Shown one piece after another: positions 1 to 9,175 of a DNA stretch of 29,691 bases. The translations under genes and the position numbers were made by a program. This DNA comes from an uncultured Lachnospiraceae bacterium (GTDB lineage: Bacteria; Bacillota; Clostridia; Lachnospirales; Lachnospiraceae): assembly GCA_910579495.1 (NCBI GenBank), contig CAJTVD010000012.1, positions 1 through 29,691 of the forward strand, given 5' to 3'. Under the pieces are notes generated by a model. That model did not search any database and was not told where the DNA came from. It worked only from the letters and a program-made list of their open reading frames with translations. Position 1 is the first letter of the stretch; each line of letters starts with the position of its first letter.

Positions 1-400
1 TATATATATTAACTTCAGCAGGATAAGAATCTTTAATAAAATATTTCAAAAATGGCACTATAATAATACCCATCCCTAAAACAATCGCACCTATTGCAAA
101 ATACATCTTGCGAAACAATTTCAATAGGGCGCATATTGTATTTCCATCTCCATTGGCAATCGGTTTATACATACAAAATACAACAGCAGAACTCAATCCC
201 AATTCAGATAAATTCAGTACTTCCAAAACTGAAACAAATAAACCGTCTAGCCCAGCATATTCCATTCCCAACACTCGTATCAGTATTGTCCTCAAAATAA
301 ATGGAAATATCATCATAACTACTTTATTGAGCGTTCCAAATATTATATTTCTAATGGCATTCCATGTTCTATTTAATCGTATTAGTCCTCTTTCTTCCAT
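1..400 (-). CDS. Wzx-type polysaccharide flippase, N-terminal part (runs off left edge)
   Basis: Reading the minus strand from an ATG at 400 gives 133 open codons to the window edge. The opening (MEERGLIRLNRTWNAIRNII) and the following stretch, which includes FILRTILIRVLGMEYAGLDG and LNLSELGLSSAVVFCMYKPI, have the look of the first helices of MATE/MVF-superfamily repeat-unit exporters (Wzx, PF01943/PF13440-like). Such proteins flip lipid-linked oligosaccharide units across the membrane. The ATG sits one base after the TAG stop of the upstream membrane glycosyltransferase, so the two are almost certainly co-transcribed and translationally coupled; no strong ribosome binding site is visible. 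The rest, normally about 450-500 residues in all, lies outside the window. Family call from sequence pattern; substrate unknown. Confidence 0.8.
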   Translation of the reverse strand, partial: MEERGLIRLNRTWNAIRNIIFGTLNKVVMMIFPFILRTILIRVLGMEYAGLDGLFVSVLEVLNLSELGLSSAVVFCMYKPIANGDGNTICALLKLFRKMYFAIGAIVLGMGIIIVPFLKYFIKDSYPAEVNIY

Positions 401-401
401 C

Positions 402-2228
402 CTATTTCTCTATCGGTGTATACCCAATCAACGCAATATTGGTATACCATACTTCATTATCATCTAACTCATAACAGTCCAATTGCGGAAAATCCGTCTC
501 TATTTTTTCACTTCTCTTATAAGTTATAATAACATCATCTGCTTGTACATCCACAGGATATTCATCATCAATTGTATATTCATAGAAATAAAATTGTAAA
601 ACAGAACAAATATACCAATTAGAATCAATTTGTCTATCATCAAAAGCATAAATCTTCCCAATATCAGCTCCCGACTCCTCCAAACAACATTTCTGTTCAT
701 ATGATGTTAATACCATAGAAGATATACTCTCCATAATATATTTATTATAATTTTCATTTGCCCAATTATATCCTATTACCATCAATAAAACTATCGGAAA
801 AATTGAGTATCTACGATTTTTTTTATTACAATAAATAACTAATGCCCATACAACAAATATCATACTCACTAAAATGGATTTGTAATAAAATTGTTCAGTG
901 ACCTTTTCACTTCTGTCTGTTAAATAGGTAAACAAAAAAGAACCAGCAGATGTATTACTTTGTATAATCGGAACTATCATTTTAACAAATCCAAGTACTA
1001 CCATTATCCACACACAAAGAGATTTCTTTATACAATCTTGATACTCTCTTTTACTAGCTAAATATATCCCTGTAAAAAGAAACGGCATTGAAAACACATT
1101 CCAGTATCGCACATAGCACATCGATTTATAACCATACGCCTTTCCCTTCTCCATAGTATCCCACGTATTATACATATCCATAAACCAATCAGATACTAGA
1201 AATGCAGAAAATGCCGCTCCCATACTTAGAACAGATATAAGAAGCACAATATTAATATAGATATTTTCCTCCATCTGCCTCTGTACTATAATTCCACAAA
1301 GATATTTCAACACCACAACAAGAGCCAGTAAAAAGAGTCCACCAGTCAGTAACGATTGTACACTTATATGCCCTATCACCATATCAAACCATATTTTCCA
1401 TGTTTTTACATCTTTTATCAAAATGTGCATCGTAACATTTACAGAGGCATTCCTTAATCCTTCTCCTGATGTATTCCAGATATAATTTTGATACATATTT
1501 ATTAATACTTTGCTAAATCCCAACAACGGAATTACAAGAGTTGATAATAAAAGTGAGATTTTTCTTCTATACAAAAATAACCCAAACAAAACTAAAGATG
1601 AAGCAATAAGTATAATCAAAGCCCTTGTATGAAGAAAAGAACTCCAAAAAGCAGTTACTATATATACAAAATTCCATTTTATACATTTTCCCGTTTTTTC
1701 TATATGTTCTATTATCTTACATAAAAATAAGATAATAAGCCAAAAAAAAATGTCTAAAACTACATCATTTATAATATTAGCATCATCGTTCGGATGTAAT
1801 GGAAAAACACATATCAAAGAAAGCATCATTAATTCTAATTTTGAAGAAAACTTATAATAATGATCTCCTATATAATATGCAATACCTGATATTAAACTTC
1901 CTCTTAACACACGTGTCACTATTAAAATAGTTCTATAAATTGTTATTGGCGATAAGTGCATCTTAAATAATGGTGCAAACAAAGAATAATATCCAAATCC
2001 GTAGTATCCACTTCTATCAATGACACCACTCCAATCAAACCCTGCCAACGATGCAGCCCCCACTATTGCTCCCAATTCATCTGTTGTAGTATGCAAAGGA
2101 TACACATCAACAAATGAATATACTAAAATAACATTGGCAATCATCATCATTCCAATTATAGCAAATACTTCATTCTCTTCTATGAACTTTTCTATTTTAT
2201 TAGCTACCAAACTATTCTTTAAATTCAT
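402..2228 (-). CDS. GT-C-like polytopic membrane glycosyltransferase
   Basis: 608 residues with about 10-12 hydrophobic helices and a soluble C-terminal tail of roughly 100 residues. After the first helix comes an acidic pair in the extracytoplasmic loop (TTTDELGAIVGAASLAGFDW). In the PMT/ArnT-type GT-C superfamily such an Asp-Glu/Asp pair is the catalytic or metal site, and those enzymes use polyprenyl-phosphate sugars. Later landmarks are HTRALIIL and YVRYWN. The protein is clearly paralogous to the 602-residue protein at 10.2-12.0 kb: both carry DE, then FDWS/YDWS, then GYYGFGY/SYYSFGY. Start: ATG preceded by AAAGGA with 8-base spacing, just after the upstream GT4 stop. It probably adds a sugar to the polysaccharide outside the membrane; donor and acceptor are unknown. 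A general ArnT-like/DUF label would be equally honest. Confidence 0.72.
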   Translation of the reverse strand: MNLKNSLVANKIEKFIEENEVFAIIGMMMIANVILVYSFVDVYPLHTTTDELGAIVGAASLAGFDWSGVIDRSGYYGFGYYSLFAPLFKMHLSPITIYRTILIVTRVLRGSLISGIAYYIGDHYYKFSSKLELMMLSLICVFPLHPNDDANIINDVVLDIFFWLIILFLCKIIEHIEKTGKCIKWNFVYIVTAFWSSFLHTRALIILIASSLVLFGLFLYRRKISLLLSTLVIPLLGFSKVLINMYQNYIWNTSGEGLRNASVNVTMHILIKDVKTWKIWFDMVIGHISVQSLLTGGLFLLALVVVLKYLCGIIVQRQMEENIYINIVLLISVLSMGAAFSAFLVSDWFMDMYNTWDTMEKGKAYGYKSMCYVRYWNVFSMPFLFTGIYLASKREYQDCIKKSLCVWIMVVLGFVKMIVPIIQSNTSAGSFLFTYLTDRSEKVTEQFYYKSILVSMIFVVWALVIYCNKKNRRYSIFPIVLLMVIGYNWANENYNKYIMESISSMVLTSYEQKCCLEESGADIGKIYAFDDRQIDSNWYICSVLQFYFYEYTIDDEYPVDVQADDVIITYKRSEKIETDFPQLDCYELDDNEVWYTNIALIGYTPIEK

Positions 2229-2241
2229 CAGAAACGTCCTT

Positions 2242-3483
2242 TTATCTTAAACATTCTTCCACAACTCTCGTAAAATTTGTTGCTGTATTTACACAATCAA
2301 ATGTTTTCATGGCATATTTTTGTCCATCTCGAGCTAGTCTTTTATATTTTTCTCTGTCTACAGTAATCCGATATATAGTGTTAATAAATTCATCCTCCCT
2401 TTCAAAAGCTATACCATTAATTTGATTCATGATAATTTCAGATGTACCACTTGAATATCTTCCTATCACTAAACAGCCAGCAAGCATACCTTCTACAGTT
2501 ACTCTACCAAATCCTTCTGCCCTCGAATTCATAATCAAAATATCTTTCTGAGATAATTTAGTCTTCATATCCATACAAAATTCTCCAATGACAACTTGTG
2601 ATTCTAAATGATATTTTGATATGAGATTTTTCATCTTTTGTATATATTCCTTAGCACCAGCTCCAACAAATTCCATCTTCCAATTCTTGATTCCTCTTTG
2701 ATTTAATTGGTATAACATTTTTATAGTATTTAATGTTCCCTTTCCATCCGTAAATGATCCTGACTGTATAAAAGAAATCTCCTCTTCTATTAAAATATCA
2801 TGTTTCTTAATGTAATAATCCTGCAATGTAAAACCATCAAAAAATTGTATGGTATTTTGCAAGTTATAATTAGTTGTATAATATCCTTCTATTGCCTTAG
2901 AAATAAAAATCACATAATCCGAAGTTTCTAATAAACTCTTCATTCGCTTTTTATTTCTATATTCGGAATTATGATCAGCTTTCATAAATTCTCTTACATA
3001 ATATATATGTGGCACCTTTGCAATTTGCGCTGCCCTAGCTCCAACATCAACTCCTGTAGAATTAGAACATATAATATCAAATTTTACTTGTTTTATGAAC
3101 TTCTGTATTCTTTTCACCGAAAACATATTTAAAAAATCTAAAATATAATATTTTAAAGAATACTTCTCTGATATTGATTTATAATTTCTGCGATACCATA
3201 TTTCCTTATAGTTTATTCCATTGCTCTCCAACAATTTAAATGCTCTTCCTTTATTCCATTTTTTATAAGGAATAAGAACCCACACATCAATATTATTATA
3301 GTTACGTAATCCCTGTATCATATTAATTAATGATATTGTAGCACCACCTATATCAGATTCATGAGATACAAAAAGAATTTTTATTTGATTGAAAGTTTTC
3401 CTATCCTCTTCTCCAGCATTTAACTTACTTATTATAATATTACTATCTCCTACCTCTTTACCCATCTGTATTATCTTCCCCAT
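2242..3483 (-). CDS. GT4 family glycosyltransferase (GT-B fold)
   Basis: 413 residues. The N-terminal Rossmann half begins with KILFVSHESDIGGATISL, the acceptor-side start typical of GT4 enzymes. The C-terminal half opens near SGSFTDGKGTLNTIK and carries the donor-binding EX7E motif (AEGFGRVTVEGMLAG, Glu323 and Glu331). The family uses nucleotide-sugars to extend lipid-linked glycans at the inner membrane face. About 35 residues precede the normal start of the fold, and the first ATG has a weak ribosome binding site, so the true start is uncertain; no better in-frame start was found. It is the first gene after a 520-bp non-coding stretch and is followed 13 bases later by the GT-C-like gene. 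Acceptor and sugar cannot be read from sequence. Confidence 0.85.
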   Translation of the reverse strand: MGKIIQMGKEVGDSNIIISKLNAGEEDRKTFNQIKILFVSHESDIGGATISLINMIQGLRNYNNIDVWVLIPYKKWNKGRAFKLLESNGINYKEIWYRRNYKSISEKYSLKYYILDFLNMFSVKRIQKFIKQVKFDIICSNSTGVDVGARAAQIAKVPHIYYVREFMKADHNSEYRNKKRMKSLLETSDYVIFISKAIEGYYTTNYNLQNTIQFFDGFTLQDYYIKKHDILIEEEISFIQSGSFTDGKGTLNTIKMLYQLNQRGIKNWKMEFVGAGAKEYIQKMKNLISKYHLESQVVIGEFCMDMKTKLSQKDILIMNSRAEGFGRVTVEGMLAGCLVIGRYSSGTSEIIMNQINGIAFEREDEFINTIYRITVDREKYKRLARDGQKYAMKTFDCVNTATNFTRVVEECLR

Positions 3484-4005
3484 CCAGTATCATATATATT
3501 TATATCATTTTTATTTAATATCTTAGTAAAAGTTTTATTTTCAATACACTTAGATTATTAACTTTTAAATTGATTTTAGCGTTACTTAAAAGTGTATCAG
3601 TACTTCATAGATACAATAATTTAAAAGTTTAATGTATCTGATAACAGAGTGATTATACAATTATTGAAATATTGCCTTAAATAGTTGAAAATATAATCTA
3701 TAAAGTAAAGTTATCCAAAAATGTCTGTATTAATAACAATAATAACAAGCCTACAGCTCCATACCTAAAAATCCTGAGAAATCAAGGAGTTCCGGAAATT
3801 CATAGCCTACCTGATTAGGTATACTATCACAAAACCATTTTTCTTGAAAACATTGATTTGATGGTATTTTTCAGGCTATAGCATACCTAATTTGAAATCA
3901 TTACAGATTATAGCTTATTAAAATAACTTTTAAAAATAAATTGTATCACGACCACTGGCTCAACCACCAGCTGTGCTAGGGAATTTAGATTTGTTTCATT
4001 AATTC
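3484..4005. other. 522-bp AT-rich gap without a gene
   Basis: No frame holds a convincing protein. The stretch contains several inverted repeats. The clearest pairs 3814-3827 with 3878-3891 (listed separately). ATACACTT near 3546 pairs with AAGTGTAT near 3591, and AGATACA near 3608 pairs with TGTATCT near 3635. A small palindrome (CTGG, 8-base loop, CCAG) lies at 3955-3970 in sequence that recalls IS200/IS605-type ends. It probably holds the promoter of the downstream GT4 gene and debris of a lost element; neither is proven. Confidence 0.6.
3814..3891. repeat. Imperfect inverted repeat, possible small mobile-element remnant
   Basis: ATTAGGTATACTAT at 3814-3827 is matched by ATAGCATACCTAAT at 3878-3891, its reverse complement except for one base, with a 50-base spacer. 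A partial direct copy (ATAGCCTACCTGATT, ending at 3816) abuts the left arm, so the motif occurs about three times within 90 bases. It could be a large RNA hairpin, a MITE-like remnant or protein-binding sites. Confidence 0.5.
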
Positions 4006-4917
4006 CTACTTCATCTGTCTTAAAATAGCAAGAATTGCTTTCAGCTGATTATCTGTATAGAAAATTTCTTTATCAATAGAATTCTTAGTAAAAGCTGTAG
4101 TTGCAACTTTTTCTATGTGCCTTATTTTCAAATCGGGATTATACATTACTCTCCAATTATTCTTCATACATCTTAATAACAGCAGAGTCTCTTCCCCATA
4201 CAAAAATGTTAACTCTTCAAATGCAATTCTACATCTTTCAATATACAATGGAGAAAAAATTAAACATGAACCTTGCAATTCCACATTTTCCTGCTTACAG
4301 TCAGCCAATATCTCCCTTTTTTTACTTATTTGGTTTTTTATATACTTTCTATATATAATAAAATTATCAGGCAAATTTAATTTTTTATGAATACGCAAAT
4401 ATCTACTAAACAAATATCTTTTAATAAACCATTTCTTTACCTCTTTCTCAGTCATAATACGACTTTTCATTGGGCTTTGATGTACACCTTCTAAATTTAT
4501 TACATCCGGACCCAGAACGTAGTAAAATGAATCCCTATAACATTCAATAGCCTTTTCCACAAAATCCTTTTGAATAATCTCCGTATCATTATTTATAATA
4601 ATTATATATTCAGACTTTAACTGCTCTCTAGCGTAGACATAACCAATATTATTTCCCGCTGAAAATCCTATATTCTTTTTCAAACATATAACTTTAATCT
4701 TTCTATCATCTGCATGTAATCTTATTAGCTTCTCTCCTGTCCCATTATTTGAACCATTATCTACAATCACTATCTGATAGTTTTTGTATGTTATCCTATT
4801 TTGAATTGATTTGATGCAGTTTTGAGTTTCGCTCAAAACCAAATAATGCAGTATGACAAATGTCACCTTGCTTGATTCTATCCCAATCACTATACTTTCT
4901 CTCCATTTCAGGCTCAT
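4006..4917 (-). CDS. GT2 family glycosyltransferase (rhamnosyltransferase-like)
   Basis: 303 residues with the GT-A fold of GT2 enzymes. After FVILHYLVLSETQNCIKSI come the nucleotide-binding VDNGSNNGT (Asp53), KNIGFSAGNNIGY, the metal-binding NNDTEI (Asp111, the DxD equivalent), then ELQGSCLIFSP and the acceptor-side GEETLLL with a likely catalytic Glu pair. This layout resembles WbbL/RfbF-type rhamnosyltransferases, but the sugar is not determined. There is no membrane helix, so it acts at the cytoplasmic face on a lipid-linked glycan. The ATG lies three bases after the TGA of the upstream GT4 gene, with AGAAG as a weak ribosome binding site, so the two form an operon. About 14 residues precede the fold, so the start could be slightly later. 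Confidence 0.85.
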   Translation of the reverse strand: MSLKWRESIVIGIESSKVTFVILHYLVLSETQNCIKSIQNRITYKNYQIVIVDNGSNNGTGEKLIRLHADDRKIKVICLKKNIGFSAGNNIGYVYAREQLKSEYIIIINNDTEIIQKDFVEKAIECYRDSFYYVLGPDVINLEGVHQSPMKSRIMTEKEVKKWFIKRYLFSRYLRIHKKLNLPDNFIIYRKYIKNQISKKREILADCKQENVELQGSCLIFSPLYIERCRIAFEELTFLYGEETLLLLRCMKNNWRVMYNPDLKIRHIEKVATTAFTKNSIDKEIFYTDNQLKAILAILRQMK

Positions 4918-4920
4918 GTA

Positions 4921-6075
4921 TCATAAAAGCTTCTGATAAAGCTCATAAACCTTATCCGCGCATTTTTTTCTGGAATACTTGCTAGAGGCATCTTCATAAC
5001 CCTTTTCTGCAATATTTCTACTTTCTTCATCATGTTCTATTACCCATTTGAGTTTTTCTGAAAAGTGGATTGTATCATTATATTTATAAAGAATTCCATT
5101 TTTTCCATCTTCTATTAACTCTGGATTTGCGCCCGTATCAGACGCTATCGTTAGAAGTCCAGCAAGCATATATTCAATCGTACATCTCCCAAATCCTTCT
5201 TCCTTCGAACATGTAACTCCTATATCATATTCTGACAATCTTTCGTTCAAATTGCTTTGAAAACCTAAAAACCTGACTTGGTTTTGGATCCCATTTTCCT
5301 CTATTACCTGTTCTATCACTTTCCGATAATCAAAATAGGCATCTCCTATAATATCTAACCTCATCTTTCTCTTAATTTCATTTGGAAGATGCGCAATCGC
5401 TTGAACAATCTGCAACTGTCCCTTATTAGGTTCTATCCGACCGATAATAACTACTTTTATATTACCATCACTTATCTTTCTATTTTTCTTAACAATATTT
5501 TCTGTATCCATACCATCATAAATAACACATGACAAATTAGGTAGAAGACCCTGTTTTATCCATTCCCTCTGAACAATCTTGGAAATCATAATATACGCAT
5601 CGGTGTTTTGATTCATATATTGTATACACTTTTTTTTATAAAAAATTATGTTAAAAGCTTTTTGGGTTTCACGGACATGCCAGACATGCTTAATATTATG
5701 TTTTCTAGCAATAAATGCCCCTATATCCTGCCTATTGGTATTGGAATGAACGATATCAATTGTTGAAAAATCAATAGGTAACTTCATAACTCTCCTTTGT
5801 GTTATTCCACCTAAGAGAAACAAAAGATATTTGACTATGTGTTTCATCAATGTTAATAATTTATGACTATATGGCGAACCTGCCATAATATCTCTATACC
5901 AAACAGAATAGTTTTCAATCCCCTGTCTATCACAATAATCATTTAAATCACTGTGCCTTTTTGTCAAAAGAATTGGTTCCACATTAAGCTCATCTTTTAA
6001 ACCTTTAATCAATGTCATCATTGATTTAGGCGCACCATATTTATATTCTCCACTTGATATAAATAAAACCTTCAT
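4921..6075 (-). CDS. GT4 family glycosyltransferase (GT-B fold)
   Basis: 384 residues, a complete GT4 enzyme. The N-terminal domain starts MKVLFISSGEYKYGAPKSMM with the glycine-containing acceptor loop. The C-terminal domain starts at VVIIGRIEPNKGQLQIVQAI and holds EEGFGRCTIEYMLAG, the EX7E donor site (Glu293 and Glu301), followed by GANPELIEDGKNGIL. It would transfer a sugar from a nucleotide donor during assembly of a surface glycan repeat. Start: ATG with GAAGGGA 7-8 bases upstream. It is the first gene of the AT-rich glycan block and is followed without a gap by the GT2 gene. It shares the VSHE/ISSGE..GA opening with the 413-residue GT4 gene, so the two may be distant paralogues. Confidence 0.88.
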   Translation of the reverse strand: MKVLFISSGEYKYGAPKSMMTLIKGLKDELNVEPILLTKRHSDLNDYCDRQGIENYSVWYRDIMAGSPYSHKLLTLMKHIVKYLLFLLGGITQRRVMKLPIDFSTIDIVHSNTNRQDIGAFIARKHNIKHVWHVRETQKAFNIIFYKKKCIQYMNQNTDAYIMISKIVQREWIKQGLLPNLSCVIYDGMDTENIVKKNRKISDGNIKVVIIGRIEPNKGQLQIVQAIAHLPNEIKRKMRLDIIGDAYFDYRKVIEQVIEENGIQNQVRFLGFQSNLNERLSEYDIGVTCSKEEGFGRCTIEYMLAGLLTIASDTGANPELIEDGKNGILYKYNDTIHFSEKLKWVIEHDEESRNIAEKGYEDASSKYSRKKCADKVYELYQKLL

Positions 6076-6252
6076 TATATTTTCCCTTCACTAATCAACA
6101 ATTCTTAATCTTTATACCACATTCCTTCTGTGAAATAATTTTATGAGTAAATTTCAAAATTATATATTTTAAATAATAAAACAGCTTAGTCTACCAAACG
6201 TCTCGCTTTCCTGAATCAAATATTAATGTAAACTTTTTATACAGACCATCAA
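6076..6252. other. AT-rich spacer between GT4 gene and transposase remnant
   Basis: About 180 bases, strongly AT-rich. It must contain the promoter of the glycan cluster if that block is transcribed on its own, but no convincing -35/-10 pair stood out. The missing C-terminal end of the transposase would have lain here, so this is probably a deletion junction. Confidence 0.4.
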
Positions 6253-7041
6253 TTACAATATAAACAAGTTATAAATTAGGCTACACTGCTGTGCAATAAA
6301 CCGAACCAGGCTTTCAGGTTTATGTATGTTCAGACCATCGCACACAAACGTCCATGATACCTCCAAATCTGTCCCTACCAATGCACGTATGGCGTCCGCG
6401 AAATCCTCCTCTGTACATGTAGGGTTCAAGTATGAGGGCATACGCCCCGTGGCAACGTTAAAGAAACCGATCAGGCTTGTTGTCCCATGACAGATGTATT
6501 CAAATTCCATACGTGCCACTTTCACGGAAATTACTGGCTTGTCCGGGTATTACTCCAATGCCTGAATCCCGGCCATCTCATCTACAGATTTAGCAGAAAT
6601 GGTATCCACGATCCCTACCTTTATGGCAGTATCCACCAGCAGGTTCAGGCTACAGTGGTGGCTCCATACCCCAGCTCTTCCGGATTACGGCAGGCAGTCT
6701 AAGGATTTTTATAATCTGTCCGATCATATAATGCATGAGCTGTCCGGGACATGGGCTGTCATTGAGGAAGGCGGAGACAGCTTTTTCCAGGCCTGAAGGG
6801 TCTTTTTCGGTAGCCTCCTGCAAAGGAGGGAGCTTTTTAAGGAAACGACTACGCCATTTACTGACAGAATCCTGCTCAAGGCCTACCTAGTTCGATATCT
6901 GCATGTTTTCAAGGCCATCCGCAGCCAAAAAGATTATCTTCGCACGCTGTACCTGGCGAGCCAAAAAAGTTCTGCTTTGGGCGAATTTAGAAAGAATGGG
7001 GCGGCATCAGGTATGATAACAGGGGCTACAACAAATGGCAT
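6253..7041 (-). pseudogene. IS630-family transposase, frameshifted and C-terminally truncated
   Basis: An ATG at 7041 with AAGGAG upstream starts MPFVVAPVIIPDAAPFFLNS and stops after about 36 codons because of a frameshift. The neighbouring frame continues with QRAKIIFLAADGLENMQIS, then SKWRSRFLKKLPPLQEA, then CSLNLLVDTAI, and finally MEFEYICHGTTSLIGFFNVA and LNIHKPESLVRFIAQQC. These are the helix-turn-helix region and DDE core of IS630/Tc1-like transposases (the FVCDGLNIHK segment carries a catalytic Asp). At least two frameshifts and several stops separate the pieces. The sequence leaves the family pattern after IAQQC, so the last catalytic acidic residue is gone. Terminal inverted repeats were not identified. 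The gene is dead and marks a past insertion at the edge of the glycan region. Confidence 0.85.
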
Positions 7042-7216
7042 ATGGATAGTCTCCTTGTGTTTTCTTTCCATTATGCCATATATCAAGAATTTTTTCTATA
7101 ACCTTTTTACTTAAAAATTAATGCAATGATGTACTAACAGAACGAGTTAAAATACAGTAATAATGTCTTCTTAAAACATAAACCATATCAAACCCATCTT
7201 AAAAATAACACCCACA
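7042..7216. other. AT-rich spacer between transposase remnant and SH3-protein gene
   Basis: About 175 bases without a gene. The first part (7042-7080) is the leader of the dead transposase, including its AAGGAG. The rest is AT-rich with no convincing terminator for the glycosylation operon. One end of the lost IS630 element probably lies here, but its inverted repeat was not recognised. Confidence 0.4.
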
Positions 7217-7792
7217 TTAATCCTTTTCATTATCTAAATCAGCTATATCTTCAAATCCAACATTTTTTCGTAATCTATTTTTTTTTCCTTCTTTTTGTTT
7301 CTTTACCTGAATTGTTGATATAATCCCAACAGCAAAAATAGCAACCACTAATAATACTATTACTACTCCCCATATCCTAGACCTCTTTGCCTCTGCCCGA
7401 TACCTCTCCACTTCTTCTACCACCAGTTTTGCTTCAGCTATTTCTGCTTCCATCTCTGCATCTAAAGCCGCCACATCAAGGTTCACTTCCTGTAAATTTT
7501 CTTTCACATCCACGGGAATATATCCGGTTTTCCCTTGGTACAATACAATATACCATCCATCCTCAGTCTCACCTGTGATAAAAATAGTATCTCCCACTTC
7601 ATATGTAATAATTGTCTCTGCACTATCATCCGGTGACGCTTTCGCTTCTACCCTTTCCTGCGCTGTCATGAATTGATTAAGAGAAGTCACATCCCCGCTA
7701 ATTTCCCCCTGTGCCATCACCATAACCGGACGGCACATAACCATGAAAACCATTGCAACCAACATTCTAAAAACCAACATTCTTTTCTTCAT
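7217..7792 (-). CDS. Secreted SH3-domain protein with C-terminal membrane anchor
   Basis: 191 residues. A signal peptide (about 1-27, MKKRMLVFRMLVAMVFMVMC then ..VMVMAQ) is followed by a bacterial SH3-like domain at about 44-94 (VEAKASPDDSAETIITYEVG, ETEDGWYIVLYQGKTGYIPV). Then come an acidic helical, probably coiled-coil stretch at 105-136, one membrane helix at about 140-161 and a basic cytoplasmic tail. The SH3 domain would therefore sit outside the cell, where such domains often bind peptidoglycan or wall polymer. Start: ATG with AAAGGAG 10 bases upstream; it overlaps the end of the polytopic protein gene by 26 bases, so the two are translationally coupled. As last gene of the operon it may anchor or scaffold the glycosylation machinery; that role is inference. 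Confidence 0.8.
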   Translation of the reverse strand: MKKRMLVFRMLVAMVFMVMCRPVMVMAQGEISGDVTSLNQFMTAQERVEAKASPDDSAETIITYEVGDTIFITGETEDGWYIVLYQGKTGYIPVDVKENLQEVNLDVAALDAEMEAEIAEAKLVVEEVERYRAEAKRSRIWGVVIVLLVVAIFAVGIISTIQVKKQKEGKKNRLRKNVGFEDIADLDNEKD

Positions 7793-9155
7793 CTTTTACA
7801 GACTCCTTTGAATAAAAATTTATTTTTACACTGGTTACTTTTTCTCTTTCTTCCTTATAAAAAGCAGCCATCACAAAAATCATAAAATAAACCAACAATG
7901 TCCCCGCATCCGGCGTCCAGAACAATAACTGCAACAAAAAAACATATGAGACCAAAATAAATAACCCTGTCTGAGGCTTTCCAAAACTGTAGTTTTTCTG
8001 CATACGTATCAGCAACAGCACCGCCATTACAAATATCAACAGTCCGCTAATCACGCTTTCTTCCATACTAAATACAAATCCACTTTTCCCTCTCCTAACT
8101 TCTTCTACCAAAGGAAATGCGAATCCTGCTATAAATGAAGCGATCTTTTCACCTGATTCTCTCCACCTGTCACCACCTAATATTATTCCGGCAAACAAAA
8201 CTCCAATCAGCTTTAATAAAAAGTGAAACTGCCTCCTCATTTTCCTTAACACAAGCTTATTAAGGTCAATCCCTTCCGGAATCTTGTCCCAATAGGTGAA
8301 AAAAAACGCCCCACCTATGGCAAGAAGCAATTCCAAATATACACTGTGTTCCAAATCAAAGGACAATGGTACCTGAAATAAGCTGGTATAATTAGCAATC
8401 AAACTCATGTTACTAAGAAAAAAAATATAACAGAAGAACAACTGCATATCCCTTTTCACCAGCTCAGCTGTTGGACGGAATAAAACAGGAATTCCAATAA
8501 ATACTGCCCCCATCAGCCAAAAACTAACAATATTGTGATTAATAAAAAGAGCAAAAAAACTGACAAGCGCCGATGCAAAGTAAAATCCTGACCTGAACTT
8601 ATCCCTGCCCATACAGTATTGATAAGTACTCACAATGCAGGGAATCAGCAGGTAGGAAGCCGCCCTTCCAGAGTTCCCAATCATTCCACCTGCCAGCCAG
8701 GAAAAGTTCATACTACACACATAGCATAACAAAAAGATACATATTATAATTAAATTCGCATATAAAATAACATCCAAATACCACTTTTCAAACAGCTTAA
8801 AAGAAGAAAACCAGAAATACAGCGTTGCCAATACTATCATCAAAATATTAAAATTATAATCTGTTTTTTCTTCTGTTGAAATCGTCAAAAGCTTACCAAG
8901 AACTACAAGCAGCTCCCACCCAATAATTGCTAAAGCAACATAATCTGCAAAATACTTTATACTGCGAAGCTGGCTCTCATTTTGGTAAATGAAAACAATT
9001 TGAAAAACAGCTCCTATTACACATAGCAATAATAGCAAGAATACGGATAATTCAACACCGCCAATATCAACATCCACATGAACCAACAAAGATATTCCTA
9101 ACAATACCAAAAGAAATATTTTTGATATCTTTTCTATTGACATTTTCCCAATCAT
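7767..9155 (-). CDS. Polytopic membrane protein of unknown function (polymerase/ligase-like or flippase-like)
   Basis: 462 residues with about 11-12 hydrophobic helices from residue 12 to about 435 and a short charged C-terminal tail. I recognise no diagnostic motif. The size, the helix count and one larger hydrophilic loop (about 320-360, ILGGDRWRESGEKIASFIAG) are compatible with Wzy-polymerase or O-antigen-ligase-like proteins, but also with a lipid-sugar flippase. It lies 20 bases after the GtrB/DPM-like gene and overlaps the SH3-protein gene, so it belongs to that operon. If the operon is a three-component glycosylation system, this protein would fill the otherwise missing transporter slot (inference). 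Start: ATG with GGGAAGAG upstream; the ATG four codons later is a possible alternative. Confidence 0.7.
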   Translation of the reverse strand: MIGKMSIEKISKIFLLVLLGISLLVHVDVDIGGVELSVFLLLLLCVIGAVFQIVFIYQNESQLRSIKYFADYVALAIIGWELLVVLGKLLTISTEEKTDYNFNILMIVLATLYFWFSSFKLFEKWYLDVILYANLIIICIFLLCYVCSMNFSWLAGGMIGNSGRAASYLLIPCIVSTYQYCMGRDKFRSGFYFASALVSFFALFINHNIVSFWLMGAVFIGIPVLFRPTAELVKRDMQLFFCYIFFLSNMSLIANYTSLFQVPLSFDLEHSVYLELLLAIGGAFFFTYWDKIPEGIDLNKLVLRKMRRQFHFLLKLIGVLFAGIILGGDRWRESGEKIASFIAGFAFPLVEEVRRGKSGFVFSMEESVISGLLIFVMAVLLLIRMQKNYSFGKPQTGLFILVSYVFLLQLLFWTPDAGTLLVYFMIFVMAAFYKEEREKVTSVKINFYSKESVKDEEKNVGF

Positions 9156-9175
9156 TCTGTCTTCTCTTCCCTATT

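Noticed and set aside
3951..3980. Possible IS200/IS605 end (CTGG-loop-CCAG with flanking GTG/CAC)
   Set aside because: The stem is only four pairs and no transposase or TnpB remnant is nearby; kept only as part of the gap description.
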